From contig NZ_NMUN01000002.1 in the NCBI RefSeq assembly GCF_002812725.1, positions 248,001-312,000 of the forward strand: a DNA stretch of 64,000 nt. Reading direction: 5' to 3'. The notes beneath the pieces were generated by a model. It worked only from the letters and a program-made list of their open reading frames with translations, had not been told where the DNA came from and made no database searches. Source of the stretch: Microbacterium sp. BR1 (GTDB taxonomy: Bacteria; Actinomycetota; Actinomycetes; Actinomycetales; Microbacteriaceae). A program made the translations under genes and the position numbers. Positions 17,015 through 25,101 of this stretch are shown here, one piece after another. Each line of letters begins with the position of its first letter. The first letter of the stretch is position 1.

Positions 17015-18135
17015 CCCAGTTGCCCGCCGGGGTCATGCGCGAGGCCCTCATCGATGTCGGCGCGATCACGGCGAACACGCGGCACCTGCGTCGCCTGACC
17101 GGTGCCGAGGTCATCGCGGTCGTCAAGGCGGACGGGTACGGGCACGGCGCCGCGCGCTCGGCCGTAGCGGCCCTCGAGGGCGGCGCGACGCGCCTCGGTG
17201 TTGCCGATGTCTCGGAGGCGCTCGCTCTGCGCCGTGCGGGCATCATGGCCCCGATCGTGGCCTGGCTGCACGCGCCCGGCGCGTCGTTCGTGGAGGCCGC
17301 CGCCGTGGGGATCGAGCTCGGCATCTCGAGTTTCGACCAGCTGCTGCAGGCAGCGGCCGCGGCATCCGTCGACCGGCCGGTCGGCGTGCACCTGAAGCTC
17401 GAGACGGGCCTGTCGCGCAATGGCATCGCGCCGGGGGACTGGAACGTCGTCTTCGCCGAGGCCGCACGCCTGGAGCGGATCGGCAAGCTGCGGGTCGTGG
17501 GGCTGTTCAGCCACCTGTCGAACGCGACCCGCGAGGACGATCTCGCGGCGCTCGCCGCGTTCGAGTCCGGTGTCGTCGCGGCCGCAGGCCTCGGCCTGAA
17601 CCCGTCGCTGCGGCACATCGCCGCGACCCACGCCGCGATCGACCTGCCCGAGGCTCGCCTGAACTGCGTGCGCATCGGTATCGGCCTCTACGGCCTCTCA
17701 CCGTTCGCGGGACGGTCGTCGGCAGAGCTCGGCCTGCGCCCCGCCATGACGCTGCGCGGGGCGGTCGCGGCGGTGCGGCGCGTCTCGGCCGGGCAGGGCG
17801 TGTCGTACGGCTACGACTACCGCACGGGCGGGCCCACCACCCTCGCCCTCGTGCCGCTCGGGTATGCGGACGGCGTGCCGCGCGCGGCATCCGGTCGCGG
17901 CCCGGTGACGATCGGTCGGGCACGCCTCAACGTCGCGGGGCGCGTCGCGATGGACCAGTTCGTGGTGGACGCGGGCGACACCCCGGTAGCCGTCGGCGAC
18001 GAGGTCGTGCTGTTCGGCGACCCGACGCTCGGCGTCCCCTCCGCGGACGACTGGGCGGATGCCGCGGGCACCATCAACTACGAGATCGTCACGCGGATCG
18101 GGCCGCGGGTGCCGCGTCGGCAGGTGTCGTCGTGA
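17011..18135 (+). CDS. alr: Alanine racemase
   Basis: A 374-residue PLP enzyme supplying D-alanine for peptidoglycan. The PLP lysine sits in AVVKADGYGHGA (Lys39), and the C-terminal domain has the tyrosine-bearing GVSYGYDY and the MDQFVVD segment. Length and order are normal. ATG 17011 overlaps the acpS stop and the 3' end overlaps tsaE by GTGA, part of a tightly coupled operon. Confidence 0.97.
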   Translation: MTQLPAGVMREALIDVGAITANTRHLRRLTGAEVIAVVKADGYGHGAARSAVAALEGGATRLGVADVSEALALRRAGIMAPIVAWLHAPGASFVEAAAVGIELGISSFDQLLQAAAAASVDRPVGVHLKLETGLSRNGIAPGDWNVVFAEAARLERIGKLRVVGLFSHLSNATREDDLAALAAFESGVVAAAGLGLNPSLRHIAATHAAIDLPEARLNCVRIGIGLYGLSPFAGRSSAELGLRPAMTLRGAVAAVRRVSAGQGVSYGYDYRTGGPTTLALVPLGYADGVPRAASGRGPVTIGRARLNVAGRVAMDQFVVDAGDTPVAVGDEVVLFGDPTLGVPSADDWADAAGTINYEIVTRIGPRVPRRQVSS

Positions 18136-18635
18136 GCGTTCCGGACGACCTGCTGGGCCGCCACGACATCGTGACGGCCGACGACATGGAACAGCTCGGG
18201 CGCCGGCTCGGTGCGGGCCTCGTCGCCGGGGATCTGCTCGTTCTGACGGGCCCGCTCGGCGCAGGGAAGACGACCCTGACCCGCGGGATCGCGGAGGGAC
18301 TCGGCGTGCGGGGGCCGATCCAGAGCCCGACGTTCGTGATCGCGCGCACGCATCCGTCCCTCGTCGACGGCCCGCCGCTCGTGCACGCCGATGCTTATCG
18401 CCTGGGCTCGGCGCTCGAGCTCGACGACCTCGACATCGACGCGGACGGCTCGGTGGTCGTGGTCGAGTGGGGTCGAGGTATGGCCGAGGGTCTGCGGGAG
18501 CAATGGTGGGAGCTCGAGATCGAGCGCCCGGTCGGCGGGCGGGGGGCCGACACGATGTGCGGCGATCTGTCGCGTTCGACCGAAGCCCTGGACGACGATG
18601 CCCCGCGCGTCGTGACGATCTCGCGCCGCCCATAG
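18132..18635 (+). CDS. tsaE: tRNA t6A synthesis ATPase TsaE
   Basis: A 167-residue P-loop ATPase of the TsaB-TsaD-TsaE complex that makes N6-threonylcarbamoyladenosine at position 37 of ANN-decoding tRNAs. Walker A is GPLGAGKTTLT (about residues 40-50); SPTFVI and the HADAYRLG and VVEWG segments are family marks. GTG 18132 overlaps the alr stop. The next gene of the pathway, tsaB, begins only after a 436-bp repeat-filled gap. Confidence 0.95.
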   Translation: MSVPDDLLGRHDIVTADDMEQLGRRLGAGLVAGDLLVLTGPLGAGKTTLTRGIAEGLGVRGPIQSPTFVIARTHPSLVDGPPLVHADAYRLGSALELDDLDIDADGSVVVVEWGRGMAEGLREQWWELEIERPVGGRGADTMCGDLSRSTEALDDDAPRVVTISRRP

Positions 18636-19071
18636 TTTCGTCGCGGTGTTTCGCCTCCCCGGGCACACGACCGTGGACGCGGGGTACCCCCGGCACGCCG
18701 TGGGGCGCTGGAACCCCGTTGGGGCGCGGGACCCCACGCCCCAGCGTGATTCTGGCACCCCGGGCGCCCGACGGTGGCGAGGCGGGCATCTGGACAGCCG
18801 TGGGGCGCTGGAACCCCGTTGGGGCGCGGGACCCCACGCCCCGACGTGATTCTGGCGCCCCGGGCGCCCGACGGTGGCGAGGCGGGCATCTGGACAGCCG
18901 TGGGGCGCTGGAACCCCGTTGGGGCGCGGGACCCCAGGCCCCAACGTGATTCTGACGCCCCGGATGGACGAAGCGCCAGCGCCGAGCGCGGCTGCAGCGC
19001 CCCAACGGGCTTCTCACGCCCCGGGTGGCGGGGAGCTGAGGGCACGAGAAACCCCGACTAACCTGGAGGGC
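18636..19071. repeat. 436-bp noncoding gap with palindrome array (three 25-10-25 units, 100-bp period, plus a half unit)
   Basis: Three copies of a 100-bp unit start at 18701, 18801 and 18901 (the third is cut at about 18962). In each, a 25-base arm (18702-18726, 18802-18826, 18902-18926) faces a 25-base partner (18737-18761, 18837-18861, 18937-18961) across a 10-base loop, with about 5-6 mismatches. A lone arm lies at 18998-19022. All arms share the ends GGGGCG and GTTGGGGCG or their complements, as in 14425-14484. The 39-bp linker is nearly identical between units 1 and 2. Open frames across it are just the repeats read through. Confidence 0.85.
19059..19064 (+). promoter_or_regulatory. -10 element of leaderless tsaB promoter
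   Basis: TAACCT ends 7 bases before GTG 19072. GGAGGG at 19065-19070 is too close to the start to be a Shine-Dalgarno. Confidence 0.5.
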
Positions 19072-19722
19072 GTGATCCTCGCCATCGACACCTCCCTCGG
19101 CTCTGCCGTCGCGGTCGTCGACCTCGACGGGATCACGCTCGGCGAAGCCTCGAGCCCCAATGCGCTCGGCCATGCCGAGATCATCGGCACGCTGCTCGAA
19201 GGGGCCTTGACCGAGGCATCCGTCGCCCCGCGCGACATCACTCATGTCGCCGCGGGGATGGGTCCCGGACCCTTCACCGGCCTGCGCATCGGCATCGCCG
19301 CCGCACGGACCTTCGCCTTGGCCCGGGCCGTGCCGCTCGTCGCGGTCGCGAGCCACGACGCCGCGGCGCTCTCAGCGTTCGAGGCGGATGCGTCCGGTCC
19401 GATCGCGATCGTCACCGACGCTCGCCGCCGCGAGTTCGCCTTCACGGTGTATGCGGGGTTGGTCGAAAAGCTTCCCGTCCGGACCACCTACCCCGCACTC
19501 GCCCCGCGCGACGACCTCGACGCGCGCCTGCTCTCGCTCGCCCTGCCCGCGAACCCCATCCGGCGCGTCGATGTCACGTCGATCTCCGCAGGAGCACTCG
19601 GTCGTCTGGCGGGACGGATGCTCGCTGCCGGAATCGCCGGCGACGGCGCATCCGTCGAGCCTCTCTACCTTCGCTCGCCCGACGTCACGCTGGGTCACGC
19701 GCCCAAGCGGGTGGGCGTATGA
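19072..19722 (+). CDS. tsaB: tRNA t6A synthesis protein TsaB
   Basis: A 216-residue ASKHA-fold partner of TsaD. It starts VILAIDTSLGSAVAVVD and contains GMGPGPFTGLRIGIAAARTFA, the TsaB hallmark, then a less conserved C-terminal half. It is a catalytically silent scaffold for TsaD. GTG 19072 is chosen from conservation and the leaderless -10; the frame is open upstream only through the repeat array. It overlaps rimI by ATGA. Confidence 0.94.
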   Translation: MILAIDTSLGSAVAVVDLDGITLGEASSPNALGHAEIIGTLLEGALTEASVAPRDITHVAAGMGPGPFTGLRIGIAAARTFALARAVPLVAVASHDAAALSAFEADASGPIAIVTDARRREFAFTVYAGLVEKLPVRTTYPALAPRDDLDARLLSLALPANPIRRVDVTSISAGALGRLAGRMLAAGIAGDGASVEPLYLRSPDVTLGHAPKRVGV

Positions 19723-20345
19723 CACTCCGGACGGCGACTCCCGAAGACCTGGACGCGATCATGGCGCTCGAGCGTGCCTCGTTCCCGACCGATGCGTGGT
19801 CGGACGCGATGATGCGCGAAGAGCTCCGCTCGCCCCACGGACGCTACCTCGTGCTCGAAGAGGCGGGGCGGCTTATCGGCTACGGCGGCATTCGTGCCGT
19901 CCACGGGGGGACGGATGCCGACATCCAGACCATCGCGCTCGCCGAGAGTGCCCGGGGCCGGGGTCGGGGGCGAGGCCTGCTGCGGTCGCTGCTTACCGAG
20001 GCGGGGGATCGGGGTGCGCGCGAGGTGTTCCTCGAGGTGCGTGCCGACAACCCCGTCGCGCAGGCGCTGTACGTGTCGGAGGGCTTCGCCGAGATCGCCC
20101 GCCGCCCGAACTACTACCAACCCGATGGGGTGGATGCGATCGTCATGCGCCTCGACTTGCGCGGCTGGCTCGCCGCGCGGGCAGAACCGAATCCCGCGGC
20201 AGAACCGAACCCCGCGGCAGAACCGAACCCCGCGGCAGAACCGAACCCCGCGGCAGAGCAGAACCCCGCGGCGGAGCCGAACCCCGGAGCAGAGTCGAAC
20301 CCCGCAACTGAGCCGGCTGCATCCGAGGCGGGAGCGTGCACGTGA
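19719..20345 (+). CDS. rimI: Ribosomal protein S18-alanine N-acetyltransferase (GNAT)
   Basis: A GNAT acetyltransferase; RimI acetylates the N-terminus of ribosomal protein S18. The acetyl-CoA loop is [15 protein letters not shown] and the C-terminal strand is [18 protein letters not shown]. The enzyme proper ends near residue 155; the remaining ~50 residues are a hydrophilic tail of repeated A-E-P-N-P-A units encoded by an 18-bp tandem repeat (20181-20306), not part of the fold. Between tsaB and tsaD with overlapping starts, as often in actinobacteria. Confidence 0.9.
   Translation: MTLRTATPEDLDAIMALERASFPTDAWSDAMMREELRSPHGRYLVLEEAGRLIGYGGIRAVHGGTDADIQTIALAESARGRGRGRGLLRSLLTEAGDRGAREVFLEVRADNPVAQALYVSEGFAEIARRPNYYQPDGVDAIVMRLDLRGWLAARAEPNPAAEPNPAAEPNPAAEPNPAAEQNPAAEPNPGAESNPATEPAASEAGACT
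20181..20306 (+). repeat. 18-bp tandem repeat, seven copies, inside rimI 3' end
   Basis: Units of GCAGAACCGAACCCCGCG and close variants start at 20181, 20199, 20217, 20235, 20253, 20271 and 20289. The second to fourth are identical; later ones drift. The repeat keeps the frame and encodes A-E-P-N-P-A. Copy number should be prone to slippage. Confidence 0.9.
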
Positions 20346-21448
20346 ACACTCGCCAACCGCTGGTGCTCGGCATCGAGACGAGCTGCGACGAGACCGGAAT
20401 CGGCATCGTGCGCGGCCGCACGCTGTTGAGCAACACGATCGCCAGCAGCATGGACGAGCACGCCCGGTTCGGCGGGGTCGTGCCCGAAGTCGCCGCGCGA
20501 GCGCACCTCGAGGCGCTCGGACCCGCGCTCGACGCCGCTGTCGCGGAGGCGGGCATCCGGCTCGAAGACCTCGACGCCGTCGCGGTCACGAGCGGTCCGG
20601 GGCTCGCGGGCGCGCTCATGGTCGGCGTCGGCGCCGCGAAAGCGCTCGCGATCGCTCTCGACAAGCCGCTGTACGCCGTCAACCACCTCGTCGGCCACAT
20701 CGCGGCGGACCTGCTCGATGCGAACGCTCCGCCCCTCGAATACCCGACCGTCGCCCTGCTCGTGTCGGGCGGGCACACCTCGCTGCTTCTCGTCCGCGAC
20801 CTGACGAGCGATGTCGAGCTGCTCGGCGAGACCATCGACGATGCCGCGGGCGAGGCCTTCGACAAGGTTGCCCGCTTGCTCGGGCTGCCCTACCCGGGCG
20901 GTCCCGAGATCGATCGGGCCGCGGCATCCGGCGATGCGCGGGCCATCGCGTTCCCGCGCGGGCTCTCGCGCGCCTCCGACCGTGAGAAGCACCGCTACGA
21001 CTTCTCGTTCTCGGGTCTCAAGACCGCCGTCGCCCGGTGGACCGAGCAGCGTGAAGCCGCGGGTGAAGACGTGCCGATCGCGGATGTCGCGGCCTCCTTC
21101 CGCGAGGCCGTCATCGACGTGCTGGTCACGAAGGCCCTCGACGCCTGCGCGCAGTACGACGTGCCGCGCCTCCTGCTCGGCGGAGGCGTGATCGCCAATC
21201 GCCGCCTACGCGAGGTCGCGCTGGCTCGCGGCGAGGAGGCGGGCGTGGCCGTTCGCATCCCCCCTCTGTCGCTCTGCACCGACAACGGCGCCATGATCGC
21301 CGCCCTCGCCGCGGAGCTGATCGTTTCGGGACGCGCCCCGTCGACGCTCGAGTTCGGTGCCGATTCGACGCTGCCCGTCACCCAGATCCAGGTCGCGGCG
21401 CGTGACAGTGGGTCCGAACCGCGCGCGGCAGAGGGGGTGCCCGTATGA
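20342..21448 (+). CDS. tsaD: tRNA N6-adenosine threonylcarbamoyltransferase TsaD
   Basis: A 368-residue catalytic subunit of t6A synthesis. ETSCDETG opens the ASKHA fold; the metal-binding histidines lie in [20 protein letters not shown] contacts include [25 protein letters not shown] and [15 protein letters not shown] 20342 follows GGAG by 7 bases and overlaps the rimI stop. With tsaE and tsaB it gives three of the four bacterial t6A genes; tsaC is not in the window. Confidence 0.97.
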   Translation: MNTRQPLVLGIETSCDETGIGIVRGRTLLSNTIASSMDEHARFGGVVPEVAARAHLEALGPALDAAVAEAGIRLEDLDAVAVTSGPGLAGALMVGVGAAKALAIALDKPLYAVNHLVGHIAADLLDANAPPLEYPTVALLVSGGHTSLLLVRDLTSDVELLGETIDDAAGEAFDKVARLLGLPYPGGPEIDRAAASGDARAIAFPRGLSRASDREKHRYDFSFSGLKTAVARWTEQREAAGEDVPIADVAASFREAVIDVLVTKALDACAQYDVPRLLLGGGVIANRRLREVALARGEEAGVAVRIPPLSLCTDNGAMIAALAAELIVSGRAPSTLEFGADSTLPVTQIQVAARDSGSEPRAAEGVPV

Positions 21449-21972
21449 GCGAAGAACCGACGGATGCCGCGGCCCCCGCGCCCACGCGCCGTTCCACGCA
21501 GGCGGCTCGGCCCGTGCCGCCGCCGGTGCCGCAGACCGCGCCCGGGGCCCCGCCCGTGCCTCCTGTCGTCCCCTCATCGGTGCTCGCCGCTGCACAAGAG
21601 CCTTCCGTCGCCGCGCCCGGGTCCGGAGGGGCGGCCCCGTCCGGCACCGATGCCGAGCAGGCTCGCCCCGACGCGCCCGCTGCCGAGGCCGATGCACCGC
21701 CCGAACTCGCGTGGGCTCCGCCCGCGCCCCGTCAGCCTCCGGCCCTCGCCGGGTGGGCCCTCGCGGTCGCGATCGTCGGCCTCGTGGTCTCGCTCGTCGT
21801 CGGCTGGGGTTTTCCGGTCGGCATCATCGCGATCGTCACGGCGATCGCGGCGCTGCGCCGCCCGGACAGCCGACGCCAGGCGGCCGGGTGGGCGTTGGCC
21901 CTCGGCATCCTGTCGGTCCTCTACAGCGCGCTCTGGATCGCCGTCGCCGTGAGCCGGGGACCTCTGTTCTGA
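21445..21972 (+). CDS. Pro/Ala-rich membrane protein, DUF4190-like
   Basis: A 175-residue protein with a ~90-residue Pro/Ala/Glu-rich, probably disordered N-terminal half and two C-terminal membrane helices ([17 protein letters not shown] and a second after a short [11 protein letters not shown] loop). The helix-loop-helix pattern resembles DUF4190. ATG 21445 overlaps the tsaD stop. It is the last gene of the coupled acpS-to-tsaD run. Role unknown. Confidence 0.65.
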   Translation: MSEEPTDAAAPAPTRRSTQAARPVPPPVPQTAPGAPPVPPVVPSSVLAAAQEPSVAAPGSGGAAPSGTDAEQARPDAPAAEADAPPELAWAPPAPRQPPALAGWALAVAIVGLVVSLVVGWGFPVGIIAIVTAIAALRRPDSRRQAAGWALALGILSVLYSALWIAVAVSRGPLF

Positions 21973-22002
21973 CGCCGCTTCCGCTCTGAGCCGCGCCGCA
22001 GT

Positions 22003-23193
22003 TCAGACCCGGTCGGCGAGCACCGCGATGCGCGTCGATCCGATCCGGGTCAGCAGCAGGGTCGCCGATGCGTCGCCCTTCAGACCCAGGCGCGTGCGCA
22101 ACACTGCGGGGTCGACATCCACGCCGCGCTTCTTGATCTCGAGGCGCCCGATGCCCCGTTCACGCAGTGCCCGCGCGAGCTTCTTGACGTCGGCGGGGAG
22201 CTGTTCACGCACGCGGAAGCTCGCGACGAACGGGCTCGTCAGCGCCGCGTCTCCCGTCAGGTACGCGATTCCGGGAGCGATCGGCCCCGCCTCGAGGGCG
22301 CGGGCGACATCGCCGACGAGGCGCGCGCGGATGACGGAGCCGGCGGGTTCGTGCAGGAAGACGCCCAAGGGATGCACGGGCTCATCCTCGGTGTCGGCGG
22401 CCGCCGTCAGCTCGTGTGACTGGCCGTCCGCCATGACGACGGCGGCGCGGGTGATCCCGGGCCGCGCGAGTACGCCCGACCAGAGCACGAGTTCGAGCGT
22501 GGAGCCATCCGCGGTGATCCACTGCGCCTCGGCGAACGCGGGCAGGCGGTCGCGGTCGAAGCCCGGCCCGAGCTTGATGCCGGTGGGCTTCTCGGTCGCG
22601 AGCGCGAACGCCCAGTCGAGCGAGGGGGAGTAGTCCTCGGGACGCGAGAGGCGGGATGTCTCCGTGTGACCGGCCGTGCGGCGCGCGGGATCGAGCCACA
22701 CGCCGTCGTAGCCCGAGACGTCGATGTCCTCGGCCCGGGCGTGGCGTACTTCGGCCGACGGACCGAACGGGGCGAGGTTGTACGCGGCGATCGCGGCCGT
22801 GACCTCGTCGGCGTCCACCGCGAGCACCCTCAGCCCGAGCCCGGCGAATCCCAGGGCATCGCCCCCGATTCCGCTGCCGAGATCGGCGACGCTCTCGACC
22901 TCCGCGTCCCGGAAGCGTCCGGCGTGCAGGGCCGCGACCGACAGGCGCGTGGATTGCTCGAGTCCGGCCCGGGTGAAGAGCATCCGGGCCGCGTGAGCGC
23001 CGAACTTCGTCTCGGCGCGCGTTCGCAGGCGGGCCTGGCCGACGACGGCCGACACGAGGTCGGGGGAGTGCCCCGCGGACCGCAGCCGCGTGACCTCGCG
23101 GGCGACGTCCGCGGTGGTCGTGAGCGGCGGGGTCTGATCGAGCAGCCGCAGCCCCTCGGGCGTCAGCAGCGCCCGCAGTTCGGCCATCTCCAC
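22003..23193 (-). CDS. Class I SAM-dependent methyltransferase with THUMP-like C-terminal domain
   Basis: A 396-residue protein. The SAM-binding motif is VADLGSGIGGDALGF, with VLAVDADEVTAAIAAYNL as the acidic post-motif and DGVWLDPARRT as the later motif. The C-terminal part, with RERGIGRLEIKKRGVDVDPA, matches the THUMP-like domain found with these actinobacterial methyltransferases. An RNA substrate is likely but not shown. GTG 23193 has TAGGCT 6 bases upstream. It converges on the tsaD operon. Confidence 0.8.
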   Translation of the reverse strand: MEMAELRALLTPEGLRLLDQTPPLTTTADVAREVTRLRSAGHSPDLVSAVVGQARLRTRAETKFGAHAARMLFTRAGLEQSTRLSVAALHAGRFRDAEVESVADLGSGIGGDALGFAGLGLRVLAVDADEVTAAIAAYNLAPFGPSAEVRHARAEDIDVSGYDGVWLDPARRTAGHTETSRLSRPEDYSPSLDWAFALATEKPTGIKLGPGFDRDRLPAFAEAQWITADGSTLELVLWSGVLARPGITRAAVVMADGQSHELTAAADTEDEPVHPLGVFLHEPAGSVIRARLVGDVARALEAGPIAPGIAYLTGDAALTSPFVASFRVREQLPADVKKLARALRERGIGRLEIKKRGVDVDPAVLRTRLGLKGDASATLLLTRIGSTRIAVLADRV

Positions 23194-23199
23194 CTGTCC

Positions 23200-23205
23200 A
23201 GCCTA
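23200..23205 (-). promoter_or_regulatory. -10 element of leaderless methyltransferase promoter
   Basis: TAGGCT on the minus strand ends 6 bases before GTG 23193. Confidence 0.55.
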
Positions 23206-23400
23206 GGTGCGAGGCGGTGAGCGCATGCGGCCGGCATGGGTCTGAGACGCCCACCCGGCGCGTCGGACCGGGCCGGAAACGACCCTTCCCGTGCATCACA
23301 GAGGTTCCGTGGTGCGGAAGTCGCCCGCGCGGGCCGGATTCGCGCCACCGAGCCTCGGAGTACCTTCGAGATGTTCGCGGCACGGCCCATCGCCCGCTCG

Positions 23401-23427
23401 CTGGCACTCGCGTTGCGTGAGTGCCAG
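23401..23427. promoter_or_regulatory. CIRCE-type operator 1 (HrcA site)
   Basis: CTGGCACTC-N9-GAGTGCCAG is a perfect inverted repeat with the canonical 9-bp spacing of the HrcA-binding CIRCE element. It overlaps the groES -35 (TTGCGT). Confidence 0.8.
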
Positions 23428-23441
23428 CGGTTGCCTACACT
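23413..23441 (+). promoter_or_regulatory. groES promoter
   Basis: TTGCGT (23413-23418) and TACACT (23436-23441) are 17 bases apart, placed between and overlapping the two operators. Transcription would start within the second operator. Confidence 0.65.
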
Positions 23442-23445
23442 GGCA

Positions 23446-23472
23446 TTAGCACTCTCGCATCGAGGTTGCTAA
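23446..23472. promoter_or_regulatory. CIRCE-type operator 2 (HrcA site)
   Basis: TTAGCACTC-N9-GGTTGCTAA matches CIRCE with two mismatches in the right arm. It lies at the expected transcription start of groES. Confidence 0.75.
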
Positions 23473-23501
23473 TAAGTCTTGGATCAAGAAAGAGGTAGAC
23501 C

Positions 23502-23810
23502 GTGACGGTTTCCACTCAGGTTTCCATCAAGCCGCTCGAGGACCGCATCGTCATCCGCCAGGTCGAGGCGGAGCAGACGACGGCTTCCGGCCTGGTCATC
23601 CCCGACACCGCGAAGGAGAAGCCCCAGGAGGGCGAGGTCGTCGCGGTGGGCCCGGGTCGGATCGACGATAACGGCAACCGCATTCCGCTCGACGTCGCCG
23701 TCGGCGACCGCGTGATCTACAGCAAGTACGGAGGCACCGAGGTCAAGTTCGGCGCCGACGACCTGCTCGTGCTCTCGGCCCGCGACGTGCTCGCGGTCGT
23801 CGTTCGCTGA
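23502..23810 (+). CDS. groES: Co-chaperonin GroES
   Basis: A 102-residue Hsp10 that caps the GroEL folding chamber. [11 protein letters not shown], the mobile loop region [27 protein letters not shown] and the end [26 protein letters not shown] are typical. GTG 23502 follows AAAGAGG by 6 bases. Two CIRCE operators predict HrcA repression and heat induction. No groEL follows: a terminator comes right after the stop, so GroEL must be encoded elsewhere. Confidence 0.98.
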   Translation: MTVSTQVSIKPLEDRIVIRQVEAEQTTASGLVIPDTAKEKPQEGEVVAVGPGRIDDNGNRIPLDVAVGDRVIYSKYGGTEVKFGADDLLVLSARDVLAVVVR

Positions 23811-23824
23811 GCGATTGACACACA

Positions 23825-23858
23825 CGAAGGACCGGATGCCTCGGCATCCGGTCCTTCG
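23825..23858 (+). terminator. groES terminator
   Basis: A perfect 16-bp stem, CGAAGGACCGGATGCC with its complement, with a minimal loop around TC, 14 bases after the groES stop and followed by TCGTT. Confidence 0.88.
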
Positions 23859-23930
23859 TCGTTCCCGGACGACCGCCTCCGAGCCGGGCGGGGCCCGTCC
23901 GGCCGCCGCGCTCGCCGCTCATCGCGCCCG

Positions 23931-23936
23931 TAGGCT
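23931..23936 (+). promoter_or_regulatory. -10 element of leaderless rarD promoter
   Basis: TAGGCT ends 6 bases before GTG 23943. Confidence 0.55.
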
Positions 23937-23942
23937 GGGGAG

Positions 23943-24929
23943 GTGACACCGGATCCCACCACCGCACCCGAGGGGCCGGGCGGTCAACCCGCGGGTGCCG
24001 CCGCAGCCGCGGAAGTGCGTGAGCGCAGCGTCGGCGTCGCATCGGCCCTGGGCGCGTACCTCATCTGGGGCTTCCTGCCGCTGTACTTCCTGTTGCTCGT
24101 GCCGACCGGCCCGTGGGAGATCGTGGCGTGGCGCATCCTGCTCGCCTTCGTCTTCTGCCTGATCCTGCTGACGGTCACGCGCGCATGGCCGGCATTCGTT
24201 CGCATCGTGCGTCAGCCACGTCTGTTGCTGCTGACCGCGGTGGCCGGGGTCTTCATCTACGTCAACTGGCAGGTCTACATCCTCGCCACGCTGACCGGGC
24301 ACGTGATCGAGACGAGCCTCGGATACTTCATCAATCCGATCGTGACCGTGCTGCTCGGCGTGCTCGTGCTACGCGAGCGCCTGCGTCTCACGCAGTGGAT
24401 CGCGATCGGGATCAGCGTCGTCGCCGTCGGTGTCATCGTCGTCGGCTACGGGGCGTTCCCCTGGGTCGCCCTGACCCTGGCGTTCTCGTTCGGTTTCTAC
24501 GGCCTGATCAAGAAGCAGGTGGGGCCGCGCGTCGACGCGGTCGGCGGCCTGACCCTCGAGTCGTTCTGGTTGGTGCCGGTCGCGATCGTGCAGCTGATCG
24601 TCGTCGCCTCGACCAGCGGCATCACGATGGGCAGCGCCGGGCCGCTCCACACCGTCTTGCTGTCGCTGGCCGGGATCATCACCGCGATCCCGCTGCTGCT
24701 CTTCGCCGCGGGCGCCCGACGGGTGCCCCTGACCGTCATCGGGCTGCTGCAGTTCATCGCTCCCGTGCTGCAGTTCATCATCGGCGCGTGGGTCCTCGGC
24801 GAGCCGATGCCGCTCGAGCGATGGATCGGCTTCGGCCTGGTCTGGGTCGCGCTGATCGTCCTGTCGGTCGATTCCGTCCTCTTCTCGCGGCGCGGTCGTG
24901 GCGTCTCGGATGTCGCTGAGCTGACCTGA
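23943..24929 (+). CDS. rarD: EamA-family transporter RarD
   Basis: A 328-residue inner-membrane protein with about ten helices in two EamA repeats. The first helix region has GAYLIWGFLPLYFLL, the RarD hallmark, and WRILLAFVFC follows; the second half has GLLQFIAPVLQFIIGAWVLGE. RarD was named for chloramphenicol sensitivity but the substrate of the family is uncertain. The first ~30 residues are a hydrophilic Pro/Ala tail. GTG 23943 is the leaderless-position start. Confidence 0.88.
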   Translation: MTPDPTTAPEGPGGQPAGAAAAAEVRERSVGVASALGAYLIWGFLPLYFLLLVPTGPWEIVAWRILLAFVFCLILLTVTRAWPAFVRIVRQPRLLLLTAVAGVFIYVNWQVYILATLTGHVIETSLGYFINPIVTVLLGVLVLRERLRLTQWIAIGISVVAVGVIVVGYGAFPWVALTLAFSFGFYGLIKKQVGPRVDAVGGLTLESFWLVPVAIVQLIVVASTSGITMGSAGPLHTVLLSLAGIITAIPLLLFAAGARRVPLTVIGLLQFIAPVLQFIIGAWVLGEPMPLERWIGFGLVWVALIVLSVDSVLFSRRGRGVSDVAELT

Positions 24930-25101
24930 CGCCCCGCGCCGGTTCCCCGTCGTTCGGGGGATGGGAGCGTTATCACGCTGTGACCGTACTGTTTCACATC
25001 GTTAACGCACTGCAACATCCCGGAGACGCCCGCGCGCATAGGGTGAAGCAACCCCGGTCGGCCGCAGTTCGGCCCCGAGTTCGTCCACAGCTAGGAGCAA
25101 C

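Noticed and set aside
18701..19022. Possible CRISPR array because of regular 100-bp repeats
   Set aside because: Units are 100 bp with self-complementary arms and nearly identical linkers, not short repeats with unique spacers, and no cas genes are present.
24970..25010. A CRP-like site (TGTGA...TCACA) upstream of livK
   Set aside because: The half-sites are 10 bases apart instead of 6, so it does not fit the CRP/GlxR consensus; another operator is possible but not supported.
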